A DNA stretch of 64,000 nt, from the NCBI GenBank assembly GCA_003209915.1, contig QCOF01000002.1, positions 174,247 through 238,246 of the forward strand. Reading direction: 5' to 3'. Origin of the DNA: Pelagibacteraceae bacterium AG-430-E20. GTDB taxonomy: Bacteria > Pseudomonadota > Alphaproteobacteria > Pelagibacterales > Pelagibacteraceae. A program made the translations under genes and the position numbers. The notes below the pieces were generated by a model. It saw only the letters and a list, made by a program, of their open reading frames with translations. It had not been told where the DNA came from and ran no database searches. Shown here in pieces: positions 49,758-58,424 of the stretch. Numbering within the stretch: the stretch's first letter is position 1; the number at the start of each line of letters is the position of its first letter.

Positions 49758-52427
49758 CTAAATCATATTACGTAAAACATATTGAAGTATTCCACCATTT
49801 TTGTAATACTCAAGCTCGTTTTTGGTATCTATTCTACAAAGTGCTTTAATTTTTTTAATTTCACCTGAGATGTATTTAATTTCAACATCCACTTGATCAG
49901 AAGGATTTATTCCTTCTTCAAGATTTAAAACACTTATTAATTCTGATCCAGTGAGTTGCAGACTCTTTCTGTCCATACTATCTATAAATTGAAGAGGTAA
50001 CACTCCCATACCAATCAAATTAGATCTATGAATTCTCTCAAAACTTTCTGCAATCACAAGTGTAATCCCAAGTAATTTTGTTCCTTTTGCAGCCCAATCT
50101 CTTGAGGACCCAGTACCGTATTCTTTACCTCCAATTACGACTAAGTCTGTTCCTCTTTTTTTATATTCCACTACGGCGTCATAAACTGGAACTATTTTGT
50201 TATCTGGATAAAGTTTGGTGAAACCACCTTCAGTGCCTGGTGCCATTTCGTTTCTAATTCTTATATTTGCAAATGTACCTCTCATCATAACCTCATGATT
50301 TCCTCTTCTCGCGCCATAAGAGTTATAATCTTGAGGTAAAATTTGATGCTCCATAAAATAATCTCCAGTAGGACTATCTTTTTGGATACTTCCAGCTGGT
50401 GAAATATGATCAGTTGTAATCATGTCGCCAAGTATCAACAAAGGTCTTGCCTCTTTAATGGGTTTAAACCCTTCGGGTTCATCTGGTAAATTATCAAAGA
50501 AAGGTGGTTTTTTCACATAAGTTGATCCTGAGTCCCATTTATAGATACTACTCTTTTCACTTTTTATATCCTGCCATTGCTTTGGACCTTCAGCAACATT
50601 TGAATACCTTTTAATAAACATTTCTGCATTTAATGATTGCTTTAGGGTATCTTCAATTTCCTTATTTGATGGCCAAATATCTTTTAAATAAATATCTTTT
50701 CCATTTTGATCTTTTCCAAAAGAGTCTTTGTATAAATCAAATTCCATATGACCAGCAAGTGCATATGCAACAACTAGTGGAGGAGAAGCTAAATAATTTG
50801 CTTTTACATGTGGTGAGATTCTTCCTTCAAAATTTCTATTTCCAGATAATACTGATACTCCATAAAGTTTGTTGTTTTGAACTGCCTCAACTATATTTTC
50901 AGGTAAAGGACCTGTGTTTCCAATACATGTTGTGCAACCATAACCTACGAGGTTAAAACCTAATTTATCCAAGTATTCATTTAGTCCTGCTTTTTTAAGA
51001 TAATCAGTTACTACTTGAGATCCAGGTGCTAATGAAGTCTTAACCCATGGCTTTACATCTAATCCATACTCAACTGCCTTCTTAGCTAGTAAGCCGGCTC
51101 CTATCAAAACGTTAGGATTTGAAGTATTTGTACAAGAAGTTATCGCAGCAATCAAAACTGAGCCATCTCTAATTTTGTATTCCTCACCTTTTACTTCAGA
51201 ACTTTCAAATTGACTTTTATTTGTTGCTTCTTGAAAAACTTTAAAAAAATTATTTTTAGCATCTGTCAATAAAACTTTATCCTGTGGTCTTTTTGGACCT
51301 GAAATTGTCGGCACTATAGTTGACATATCTAAGCTCATGGTGTCGGTAAACTCAATATCTTCACTAGCCCATAAACCTTGTTCTTTTGCATATTTTTCAA
51401 CTAATGAAATTGTCTCTTCATCTCTACCTGAAAATTGAAGATACTTTAATGTTTCATTATCAATTGGAAAAAATCCACAAGTTGCCCCATATTCAGGAGC
51501 CATGTTTGCAATAGTAGCTCTGTCTGCTAAAGTCAGGTTCTTTAAACCTTCTCCATAGAATTCAACAAATTTTCCAACTACTCCTTTGTCTCTCAGCATT
51601 TTTACTATTGTGAGAACTAAATCTGTAGCCGTTGTTCCTTCTGGCATTTTATTTTTTACTTCAAATCCAATAACTTCTGGAAGAAGCATAGATATTGGTT
51701 GTCCAAGCATTCCTGCTTCAGCCTCAATACCTCCTACTCCCCATCCTAAAACTGATAAACCATTAACCATGGTTGTATGACTATCTGTACCAACCAAAGT
51801 ATCAGGGAATAAATAATCTTCATCTCTGAACTTTTCACACCAAACAACTTTAGATAAGTATTCTAAGTTTACTTGGTGACATATACCTGTTCCTGGAGGC
51901 ACAATTCTAAAATTATTAAATGCATCCTGACCCCATTTTAAAAATGAATATCTTTCAGCATTTCTTTTAAATTCAATATTTACATTTTTCTCAAATGAAT
52001 CTGCCTTAGAAGATTGATCAACCTGCACAGAGTGATCAATGACTAGATCAACAGTCGAAAGTGGATTAATTGAATTGGGATCAATATTTTTTTCTTTAAC
52101 AGCTTCTCTCATAGCTGCTAAGTCTGCTACTGCTGGTATTCCGGTATAATCTTGCAACAACACTCTTGCCGGCCTGTAGGCTATCTCAGTTGATGATTTT
52201 TTAGTTTCTAGCCAATTTTTCAGCGCATCAATTTGATTTTTGGTTACTGATAAATCATCTTCATATCTCAATAAATTTTCAAGAAGAACCTTCAAGGATT
52301 TGGGTAGTTTAGAGATACCTTTTAATCCATTGTTCTCGGCTTTGCTTAAAGAGTAATATTTGTATTTTTTTGAATTTATTATTATCTCAGATAGAGAATT
52401 GTAAGAATTTTTTGTTCCTGGTTTCAT
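49758..52427 (-). CDS. acnA: aconitate hydratase (AcnA type)
   Basis: An 889-residue aconitase of the AcnA/IRP type. The iron-sulfur cysteines are in SCTNTSNPNV and GCTTCIGNTGPL. SHTTMVNGLSVLGWGVGGIEAE and SYGARRGNHEVMMRGTFANIR are family blocks, and the C-terminal swivel domain has GKEYGTGSSRDWAAKG. It interconverts citrate and isocitrate in the TCA cycle and glyoxylate shunt. Length is normal. It lies 2 bp from the YfgM-like gene and 3 bp from the LysE-like gene. Confidence 0.96.
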   Translation of the reverse strand: MKPGTKNSYNSLSEIIINSKKYKYYSLSKAENNGLKGISKLPKSLKVLLENLLRYEDDLSVTKNQIDALKNWLETKKSSTEIAYRPARVLLQDYTGIPAVADLAAMREAVKEKNIDPNSINPLSTVDLVIDHSVQVDQSSKADSFEKNVNIEFKRNAERYSFLKWGQDAFNNFRIVPPGTGICHQVNLEYLSKVVWCEKFRDEDYLFPDTLVGTDSHTTMVNGLSVLGWGVGGIEAEAGMLGQPISMLLPEVIGFEVKNKMPEGTTATDLVLTIVKMLRDKGVVGKFVEFYGEGLKNLTLADRATIANMAPEYGATCGFFPIDNETLKYLQFSGRDEETISLVEKYAKEQGLWASEDIEFTDTMSLDMSTIVPTISGPKRPQDKVLLTDAKNNFFKVFQEATNKSQFESSEVKGEEYKIRDGSVLIAAITSCTNTSNPNVLIGAGLLAKKAVEYGLDVKPWVKTSLAPGSQVVTDYLKKAGLNEYLDKLGFNLVGYGCTTCIGNTGPLPENIVEAVQNNKLYGVSVLSGNRNFEGRISPHVKANYLASPPLVVAYALAGHMEFDLYKDSFGKDQNGKDIYLKDIWPSNKEIEDTLKQSLNAEMFIKRYSNVAEGPKQWQDIKSEKSSIYKWDSGSTYVKKPPFFDNLPDEPEGFKPIKEARPLLILGDMITTDHISPAGSIQKDSPTGDYFMEHQILPQDYNSYGARRGNHEVMMRGTFANIRIRNEMAPGTEGGFTKLYPDNKIVPVYDAVVEYKKRGTDLVVIGGKEYGTGSSRDWAAKGTKLLGITLVIAESFERIHRSNLIGMGVLPLQFIDSMDRKSLQLTGSELISVLNLEEGINPSDQVDVEIKYISGEIKKIKALCRIDTKNELEYYKNGGILQYVLRNMI

Positions 52428-52430
52428 AAT

Positions 52431-53021
52431 TTAGTAATAAAATGCTGCTATACAAAATAATAGAAGCGTTGACATAACATAATTAAACAATTTAATAAAT
52501 TTCTCATTTGTCGCGAATTTCCTCATAAATTTACCCAATAACGTCCAAAAAATAATACTTATTATCGCAAACATAAAAGCTACACTTAACATCCAAATTG
52601 AGTAATTTAAGAAGTTTATACCCGATTCTGTATAAGTCGATACTGCAACAATCGCAACTATTACTCCCTTGGGATTTAAAAACTGAAAAAGAAAAGTTTC
52701 AATAAAATTTACAGGTTTCAATTCTTTACTATCAGTTGATGATTTTGAAAATGAAATTTTGTATGCTAAATATATTAAAAAAATTGTTCCAGTTCCAATT
52801 AAGACTTCTTGAATAATTGGATAAATATTAAAAATATTTATTAATCCAAAATTAACCACTGCAAGCATAGTTGTAAAACCAAAAATCACACCTAGCATTA
52901 ATGGAACAGATTTTTTTATACCATGATTAAATCCTGAGTGAGAGGCAACCACATTATTTGGCCCAGGAGAACAACTAGTCACAAACATAAATAATGAAAG
53001 AGATAAAATTTCAGGGTGCAT
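52431..53021 (-). CDS. LysE-family translocator
   Basis: A 196-residue protein with about six spans. The N-terminal SLFMFVTSCSPGPNNVVASHSGFNHG is the LysE family motif (SPGPNN), and FLFQFLNPKGVIVAIVAVSTY is another conserved piece. Such exporters move lysine, arginine, homoserine or related amino acids. The substrate is unknown. It lies 3 bp from the CsaA gene and 3 bp from acnA. Confidence 0.85.
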   Translation of the reverse strand: MHPEILSLSLFMFVTSCSPGPNNVVASHSGFNHGIKKSVPLMLGVIFGFTTMLAVVNFGLINIFNIYPIIQEVLIGTGTIFLIYLAYKISFSKSSTDSKELKPVNFIETFLFQFLNPKGVIVAIVAVSTYTESGINFLNYSIWMLSVAFMFAIISIIFWTLLGKFMRKFATNEKFIKLFNYVMSTLLLFCIAAFYY

Positions 53022-53024
53022 TTT

Positions 53025-53366
53025 TTATGCTATAGGAAGACCATTCTCAGATTTTTGAGATGGATGGACTAGTATTACTTTACCTTCTGCATCAATTGAT
53101 CCAAGAATAAGAACTTGAGAAACTACACCAGCAATATTTTTTTCTGGAAAATTACAAACTCCAATAACCTGTTTTCCTTTTAAATTTTCCTCATTGTAAT
53201 AGTGAGTTATTTGAGCTGAGGATTGTTTAATTCCAATTTCATTACCAAAATCTACACTTACGACTAATGATGGTTTTCTTGCCTTTTCATTTTTTTGAAC
53301 TGAAATTACAGTACCAACTCTAATGTCGACTTTATCGAAAATATCGTAGGTTATTTGTTCTTTCAT
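53025..53366 (-). CDS. tRNA-binding (CsaA/EMAP-like) domain protein
   Basis: A 113-residue single OB-fold domain. VDIRVGTVISVQKNEKARKPSLVVSVDFG and SSAQITHYYNEENLKGKQVIGVCNFPEKNIAG match CsaA and the tRNA-binding domains of synthetases. It is thought to be a chaperone-like or tRNA-binding protein. Its ATG is only 27 bp from the divergent argE-like ATG. Length matches the family. Confidence 0.88.
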   Translation of the reverse strand: MKEQITYDIFDKVDIRVGTVISVQKNEKARKPSLVVSVDFGNEIGIKQSSAQITHYYNEENLKGKQVIGVCNFPEKNIAGVVSQVLILGSIDAEGKVILVHPSQKSENGLPIA

Positions 53367-53376
53367 ATAATTAATA

Positions 53377-53382
53377 TATAAT
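53377..53382 (+). promoter_or_regulatory. candidate -10 box of the argE-like gene in a 27-bp divergent gap
   Basis: A perfect TATAAT (53377-53382) would give a start near 53389, five bases before the ATG at 53394, so the message would be nearly leaderless. Any -35 would lie in the first codons of the divergent CsaA gene. Confidence 0.35.
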
Positions 53383-53393
53383 GAATCCTAAAT

Positions 53394-54584
53394 ATGAGTA
53401 CAGAAAATAATTTAGAAGTTTTGTTTGATAATTCTGTTAAGATTTTAACTGACTTAATAGCGTTTAAAACAATTTCTGGAGAAGATAATAATTCTCTAAT
53501 TGATTACTGTGATAAAATATTAAAAAAACTTGGAGCTACTTCTTTTAGAACTTTTGATGAGCACAAAAAAAGAGTCAATTTGTTTGCAACAATAAAATCT
53601 AAAAAACCCAGTAATAAAAAACCTATAATCTTATCTGGACATACAGATGTTGTGCCAGTATCCAATGGTTGGACTACAGATCCTTTCAAAGCAACTATTA
53701 AAGGTGATAAACTTTATGGAAGAGGATCGTGTGATATGAAAGGATTTATTGCATGCTCATTAGCTTTTGCACCAATTTATTCAAAATCTAATCTAGATAG
53801 AGATATTCATTTTTCTTTCACTTTTGATGAAGAAACTGCATGCCAAGGAGCGCCTATTCTTATTAAGGAATTAAAAAAAAGAGAAATTAAAGATGGAATT
53901 TGTATTGTTGGCGAACCTACAAACATGAAAATTATTGATGCTCATAAAGGATGCTACGAATACACAACATATTTTAAGGGTTTAGCGGGTCATAGCTCAG
54001 CGCCACATAAGGGTGTAAGCGCAGTCGAATACGCTTCAAGATACGTAAATAAATTGATTGAATTAAGAGATAAACTTAAAGAAAGAGCCCCTAAAAACTC
54101 TATATTTGAACCTCCTCACTCAACTCTTTCGATAGGAGGGATATTTGGAGGAATTGCTCACAACGTGATTGCAGACAAGTGTCATGTCAACTGGGAAACA
54201 AGACCAGTGATAAAAGAAGATGCAATATTTCTAAATCAAGAATTAGATAAATATGCAAATGAAGTTTTATTACCTGAAATGAAAAAAGTTTTTTCTAGTT
54301 CATCTATTGAAAAAAAAGTTATTGGAGAAATAATTGGATTTGATCGTAAGGATAAATCTGATGCCTGTGAATTAATTTCAAGTTTAACAGGTGATAACTC
54401 GAGACAAGTTGTATCTTTTGGAACGGAAGCAGGTTTATTTCAAGAAATAGGAATAAGTACAGTTGTTTGTGGCCCAGGTTCTATTGAACAAGCACACAAA
54501 ATTGACGAATTTATAATTTTAGATGAATTAAAAAAATGTTTAAAATTACTCGATGGGATCAAAGAGAAATCTTCTTTAAATTAA
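53394..54584 (+). CDS. argE: acetylornithine deacetylase/M20 peptidase family
   Basis: A 396-residue M20 metallohydrolase. SGHTDVVPVS (His-Asp), GRGSCDMKGF (bridging Asp) and FTFDEETACQGA (Glu pair) are the metal and catalytic motifs, followed by the dimerisation domain around GLAGHSSAPHKGVSAVEYASRY. It is likely the N-acetylornithine deacetylase of arginine synthesis. Relatives act on N-acyl amino acids, so the name is probable rather than certain. It ends 4 bp inside the convergent aldehyde dehydrogenase gene. Confidence 0.85.
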   Translation: MSTENNLEVLFDNSVKILTDLIAFKTISGEDNNSLIDYCDKILKKLGATSFRTFDEHKKRVNLFATIKSKKPSNKKPIILSGHTDVVPVSNGWTTDPFKATIKGDKLYGRGSCDMKGFIACSLAFAPIYSKSNLDRDIHFSFTFDEETACQGAPILIKELKKREIKDGICIVGEPTNMKIIDAHKGCYEYTTYFKGLAGHSSAPHKGVSAVEYASRYVNKLIELRDKLKERAPKNSIFEPPHSTLSIGGIFGGIAHNVIADKCHVNWETRPVIKEDAIFLNQELDKYANEVLLPEMKKVFSSSSIEKKVIGEIIGFDRKDKSDACELISSLTGDNSRQVVSFGTEAGLFQEIGISTVVCGPGSIEQAHKIDEFIILDELKKCLKLLDGIKEKSSLN

Positions 54585-56014
54585 CTCCAACCACCAACTG
54601 ATTTTACTTCTAAAAATTCAAGCAGACCTTCTTTGCCTGCTTCTCTTCCAATACCAGAATGTTTAAAGCCACCAAAAGGTGCATCAACGGCAATACCTGC
54701 ACCATTTACATCAACCATTCCAGATCTTAGTTTTCTAGCAAGTCTTCTGATTTTTTCAGAGTCTTGGCTTTGAATATAATTAGTTAAACCATAATCAGTA
54801 TCATTAGCAATTTCTATTGCCTCTTCCTCAGTTTCAAATGGTATTACAGATAAAACAGGACCAAATATTTCAGTCCTGGCAATTTCCATTTGGTTGTTTA
54901 CATCTGCAAATACAGTAGGTTTTACATAATAACCATCATTCATACCTTCTGGTTTTCCGGTGCCTCCAGCAACTAGTTTTGCACCCTCGTCTATTCCTTT
55001 TTGAATTAATGTTTGAATTTTATTATATTGAGTTTCAGAAATTACAGGGCCTATATGTTCGCCTTCTTTTTTTGGATCATCCACTTTAAATTCATTTGTA
55101 TATTTTTTTAGTCTTTCTATTGCTTCACCATACATAGATTTTTCAACCAACATTCTTGTTGGAGCATTACAAGATTGACCTGAATTTCTAAAACATCTTA
55201 AAGCTCCTCTTTCAATGGCTTCAGGATCTGCATCTTTGAAGATAATATTTGCTCCCTTGCCCCCTAGTTCTAAACTAACTCTTTTAAAATCTTTAGCGGC
55301 ATTTTGAGATATCAACGCACCTGCTCTAGTAGATCCTGTAAATGAGATCATATTAACATCTGGATGACTTGTTAAAGCATCGCCAGTTGTAGCTCCATCG
55401 CCATTTACTAAGTTAAACACCCCTTTTGGAAATTTTGCTTCATCAATTAGTTCTGCAAGTATCATGGCTGAAAGCGGTGCTAGTTCTGATGGTTTTAAAA
55501 TCATAGTACAGCCAGATGCTATAGCGGGGATTACCTTTAGAGTGACTTGGTTCATTGGCCAGTTCCAAGGAGTAATTAAAGCACAAACTCCTTTTGGCTC
55601 ATATATCAATCTTTGATTTTTTGCATGCTCCCCTAATGGTTTTTCAAATTCGAACTCTTTTAGATATCTTATAAAAGATTTAGTATGACTTGCACCAGTT
55701 CCCGTTTGAAGTTTTGATGCGAAATCTCTGGGTGCCCCCATTTCTTGAATAATAGCATCCGTTATATCATTCCATCTTTTCTTATATAAAGTGTAAAATG
55801 TTTCTAATAGAGCAATTCTGTCTTCTCTAGTTGAATATCCCCAAGTTTTAAATGCTTCTTTAGCAGACAGCACTGCATCATTAATATCATCTTTACTTCC
55901 AAGAGAAATTACTGCACAAGCTTTTTCTGTTGCTGGATTAATTACTTCAATATCACTAGATTTTTTTGGAGCAACCCACGAACCATTTATATAAAAATTT
56001 CTTTTTTCTAACAT
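54581..56014 (-). CDS. NAD(P)-dependent aldehyde dehydrogenase
   Basis: A 477-residue ALDH of normal size. ITPWNWPMNQ and the FTGSTRAGALI nucleotide-binding turn are present, the general-base Glu is in LELGGKGAN, and the catalytic Cys is in NSGQSCNAPTRM. It lies next to agmatinase (20 bp), so an aminoaldehyde of polyamine breakdown is a plausible substrate, but the sequence does not fix this. It overlaps the convergent argE-like gene by 4 bp. Confidence 0.9.
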   Translation of the reverse strand: MLEKRNFYINGSWVAPKKSSDIEVINPATEKACAVISLGSKDDINDAVLSAKEAFKTWGYSTREDRIALLETFYTLYKKRWNDITDAIIQEMGAPRDFASKLQTGTGASHTKSFIRYLKEFEFEKPLGEHAKNQRLIYEPKGVCALITPWNWPMNQVTLKVIPAIASGCTMILKPSELAPLSAMILAELIDEAKFPKGVFNLVNGDGATTGDALTSHPDVNMISFTGSTRAGALISQNAAKDFKRVSLELGGKGANIIFKDADPEAIERGALRCFRNSGQSCNAPTRMLVEKSMYGEAIERLKKYTNEFKVDDPKKEGEHIGPVISETQYNKIQTLIQKGIDEGAKLVAGGTGKPEGMNDGYYVKPTVFADVNNQMEIARTEIFGPVLSVIPFETEEEAIEIANDTDYGLTNYIQSQDSEKIRRLARKLRSGMVDVNGAGIAVDAPFGGFKHSGIGREAGKEGLLEFLEVKSVGGWS

Positions 56015-56034
56015 CTGAGAAAACTATCCTCTCT

Positions 56035-56994
56035 TTAAGTTTTTGCAAACAAATTAGTTAATTCATACACTATGGTTGCTGCAGCTAGAGACGTGACCTC
56101 TGCATGATCATAAGCTGGGGAAACTTCAACAACATCAGCAGATACAAGATTTAAACCTGATAAGCCTCTTAAAACATTTACCATTTCTCTAGTTGTCATT
56201 CCTGCAATTTCAGGTGTACCTGTTCCAGGAGCAAAAGCAGGATCTAATACATCAATATCTATTGAAAGGTATAATGGATTGTCTCCAACTCTTTTTCTAA
56301 TTCGCTCAGCTATTTTAGCTGTTCCCTCAGATTGAAACTCATCACAATGAATAATTTTGAAACCAAAACTTTCATCATTTTTAATATCATCTCTGCTATA
56401 AAGTGGCCCTCGAATACCAACATGCATCGAAGCATCATCTAAAAATAACCCTTCCTCTCTAGCTCTTCTAAAAGGAGTTCCATGAGTATATGGTGCACCA
56501 AAGTATGTATCCCAAGTATCTAAGTGAGCATCAAAATGTACTAAAGATACTGGACCTTTATTTTTTTTATTTATTGCTCTTAATAAAGGTACAGCAATAG
56601 TGTGGTCTCCACCTAGACTAATTATACCACCTACTTTTTTTAATAAATCTGTTGCTCCTACTTCAATTTGTTTTATTGCTTCATCAATACTAAATGGATT
56701 ACAGGCTATATCACCAGCATCAGCTACCTGTTGAATTTTAAAGGGCTCGACATCATAACTTGGATGATAATTTGTTCTTAAATGTCTAGAAGCTTGACGG
56801 ATACTTTGTGGTCCAAATCTCGCTCCAGGTCTATAACTTGTTCCCGCATCAAAAGGCACACCTACTATTGCAACATCACAGCTTTCAACATCTCTTAATT
56901 CAGGCAATCTAGCAAATGTGGATGGGCCCGCATATCTTGGAACTTTTGTGCCACTTACAGGCTGGATTGGATTTTTATTTTTTTCTTTTTTCAT
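56035..56994 (-). CDS. speB: agmatinase-type ureohydrolase
   Basis: A 319-residue ureohydrolase. The manganese ligands are in SLGGDHTI, HFDAHLDTW and SIDIDVLDPAFAPGTGTPE. FDAGTSYRPGARFGPQSIR is the agmatinase-like substrate loop. It hydrolyses agmatine or a related guanidine compound to an amine and urea. Together with the polyamine transporter at the right end and the aldehyde dehydrogenase it suggests polyamine use. Related enzymes act on guanidinobutyrate, so the substrate is not certain. Confidence 0.85.
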   Translation of the reverse strand: MKKEKNKNPIQPVSGTKVPRYAGPSTFARLPELRDVESCDVAIVGVPFDAGTSYRPGARFGPQSIRQASRHLRTNYHPSYDVEPFKIQQVADAGDIACNPFSIDEAIKQIEVGATDLLKKVGGIISLGGDHTIAVPLLRAINKKNKGPVSLVHFDAHLDTWDTYFGAPYTHGTPFRRAREEGLFLDDASMHVGIRGPLYSRDDIKNDESFGFKIIHCDEFQSEGTAKIAERIRKRVGDNPLYLSIDIDVLDPAFAPGTGTPEIAGMTTREMVNVLRGLSGLNLVSADVVEVSPAYDHAEVTSLAAATIVYELTNLFAKT

Positions 56995-57048
56995 TTTATT
57001 TTTAAACTAAGTTAATATTATCCAGCTTAATTCGTCTATAATAATCTA

Positions 57049-57780
57049 ATGAAATATATAATTACTATAATACTAATATTTAATATTTCAGCAGTAAATG
57101 CGAATGAAATTTTTAATCTTTTGAAAATCCCTAATCTAGAAATCTATAATACAAACAGTTTAAATGGATTAAAATATTTATATGCTGAGAATAACTTTAA
57201 AATAGGATTAAAAAAAAATATTTCTTGTGACAAATCAAAAAAAAATGAATTAGATAAAAAATATCCAATTGTTGAAAAAAATTTAAACAAATATAAAGCA
57301 GATTTTTTAATTAAGAATAATCTCAAATTCATTATTTTATGTGAAAATCTGACAGTTTCTTCAATTAACACAGGAGGAGTGCCTAACATTCTTAAAAGGT
57401 CATTAATCTTAGACATTAACTTCAATCAAAACCACTTTGAAAGAATGATCCATCATGAATTCTTTCATATGATACAAGCAAAGCACAACCAGATGTTTGA
57501 TGAAGCTTTATGGTCTGAATTTAATAGAACATCTTTTAAATATGCAGAATGTTCAACTTGTTCAGATCGAACTGATCTTAGTCTCTATAAAAATACATAT
57601 GGATTTTTAACAGAATATTCAAAATCTATTCCTTCAGAGGATATGGCTGAAATTTTTTCCTTTCTTATGATCAATAAAGAATTAGTAGAAAAAAAAATTG
57701 AGAATGATTTAATTTTAAAAAATAAAGTAAAATATTTAGAAAAAAATTTAAAATTAATTGATGATGACTTCGTATTTTAA
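57049..57780 (+). CDS. secreted putative zinc metallopeptidase
   Basis: A 243-residue protein with a signal peptide (residues 1-18, IITIILIFNISAVNA) and the zinc motif HEFFH (136-140). A cysteine pair, CSTCSD, lies about 40 residues later. The rest is lysine- and leucine-rich. It is probably a periplasmic or exported metallopeptidase of an unassigned family. It is divergent from the agmatinase gene across 54 bp and its last base overlaps the start of the cyclophilin gene (TAATG), so the two are coupled. Confidence 0.65.
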   Translation: MKYIITIILIFNISAVNANEIFNLLKIPNLEIYNTNSLNGLKYLYAENNFKIGLKKNISCDKSKKNELDKKYPIVEKNLNKYKADFLIKNNLKFIILCENLTVSSINTGGVPNILKRSLILDINFNQNHFERMIHHEFFHMIQAKHNQMFDEALWSEFNRTSFKYAECSTCSDRTDLSLYKNTYGFLTEYSKSIPSEDMAEIFSFLMINKELVEKKIENDLILKNKVKYLEKNLKLIDDDFVF

Positions 57781-58424
57781 TGATTAAAAAAATTAAATCA
57801 TCAATATCAGAAAAAATATTATTTATCTTTCTAATTTCATTAGCAGTTTTTACTTTTGGTTCTTTTTATTTAATTAAGAATAAATGTTTGTTTGTCAAAG
57901 AACTTGATTTGGATAAACTTAAAATTAGTGATCCAAAAAATTTAGCTATTATGGATGTTGAGTGTGGAAGAGTTGCAATTGAACTTTATCCTCAAGTTTC
58001 ACCTAAATCGGTTGAAAGATTTAAATATTTTGTTAATTCAGGTTTGTATAATAATTCAGCATTTTATCGTGTAATAGAAAATACTCTGGTTCAAGCTGGT
58101 GATCTTGAGTTTGGTTATCAAGATAATATAAATTATTTTAAAGTTGGAAGTGGTGGATCTAAGCTTGGTAAATTAAAATCAGAATTAAGTAACGATTACG
58201 AATTTAAAGCAGGTACTGTTGCTATGGCTAGAGGGGAGTTTGATACTGAGGATAGTGAATTCTTTATTATCTTAAAAGATATTCCTTTATACCAAGGAGA
58301 ATATACACCAGTTGGTAAAGTAATCTTTGGATTGGATGCTTTAAAAAAAATTAAAGTTGGTAATAAAACAGATTATGTATTACGGCCTGATTATATTAAA
58401 GAATTTCAGTTATTAGAAAATTAA
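57780..58424 (+). CDS. membrane-anchored cyclophilin-type peptidyl-prolyl isomerase
   Basis: A 214-residue protein with one N-terminal span (about residues 13-32, ILFIFLISLAVFTFGSFYLI) and a cyclophilin domain. GRVAIELYPQVSPKSVERFKYFVNSGLYNNSAFYRVIEN is the opening, and GTVAMARGEFDTEDSEFFIIL the active-site end. It assists folding of exported proteins at the outer face of the inner membrane. It overlaps the metallopeptidase gene by one base and the convergent fad gene by 4 bp. Confidence 0.88.
   Translation: MIKKIKSSISEKILFIFLISLAVFTFGSFYLIKNKCLFVKELDLDKLKISDPKNLAIMDVECGRVAIELYPQVSPKSVERFKYFVNSGLYNNSAFYRVIENTLVQAGDLEFGYQDNINYFKVGSGGSKLGKLKSELSNDYEFKAGTVAMARGEFDTEDSEFFIILKDIPLYQGEYTPVGKVIFGLDALKKIKVGNKTDYVLRPDYIKEFQLLEN

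Noticed and set aside
50633..50956. 107-residue open frame antisense to aconitase
   Set aside because: It overlaps conserved aconitase sequence including the Fe-S cysteine region.
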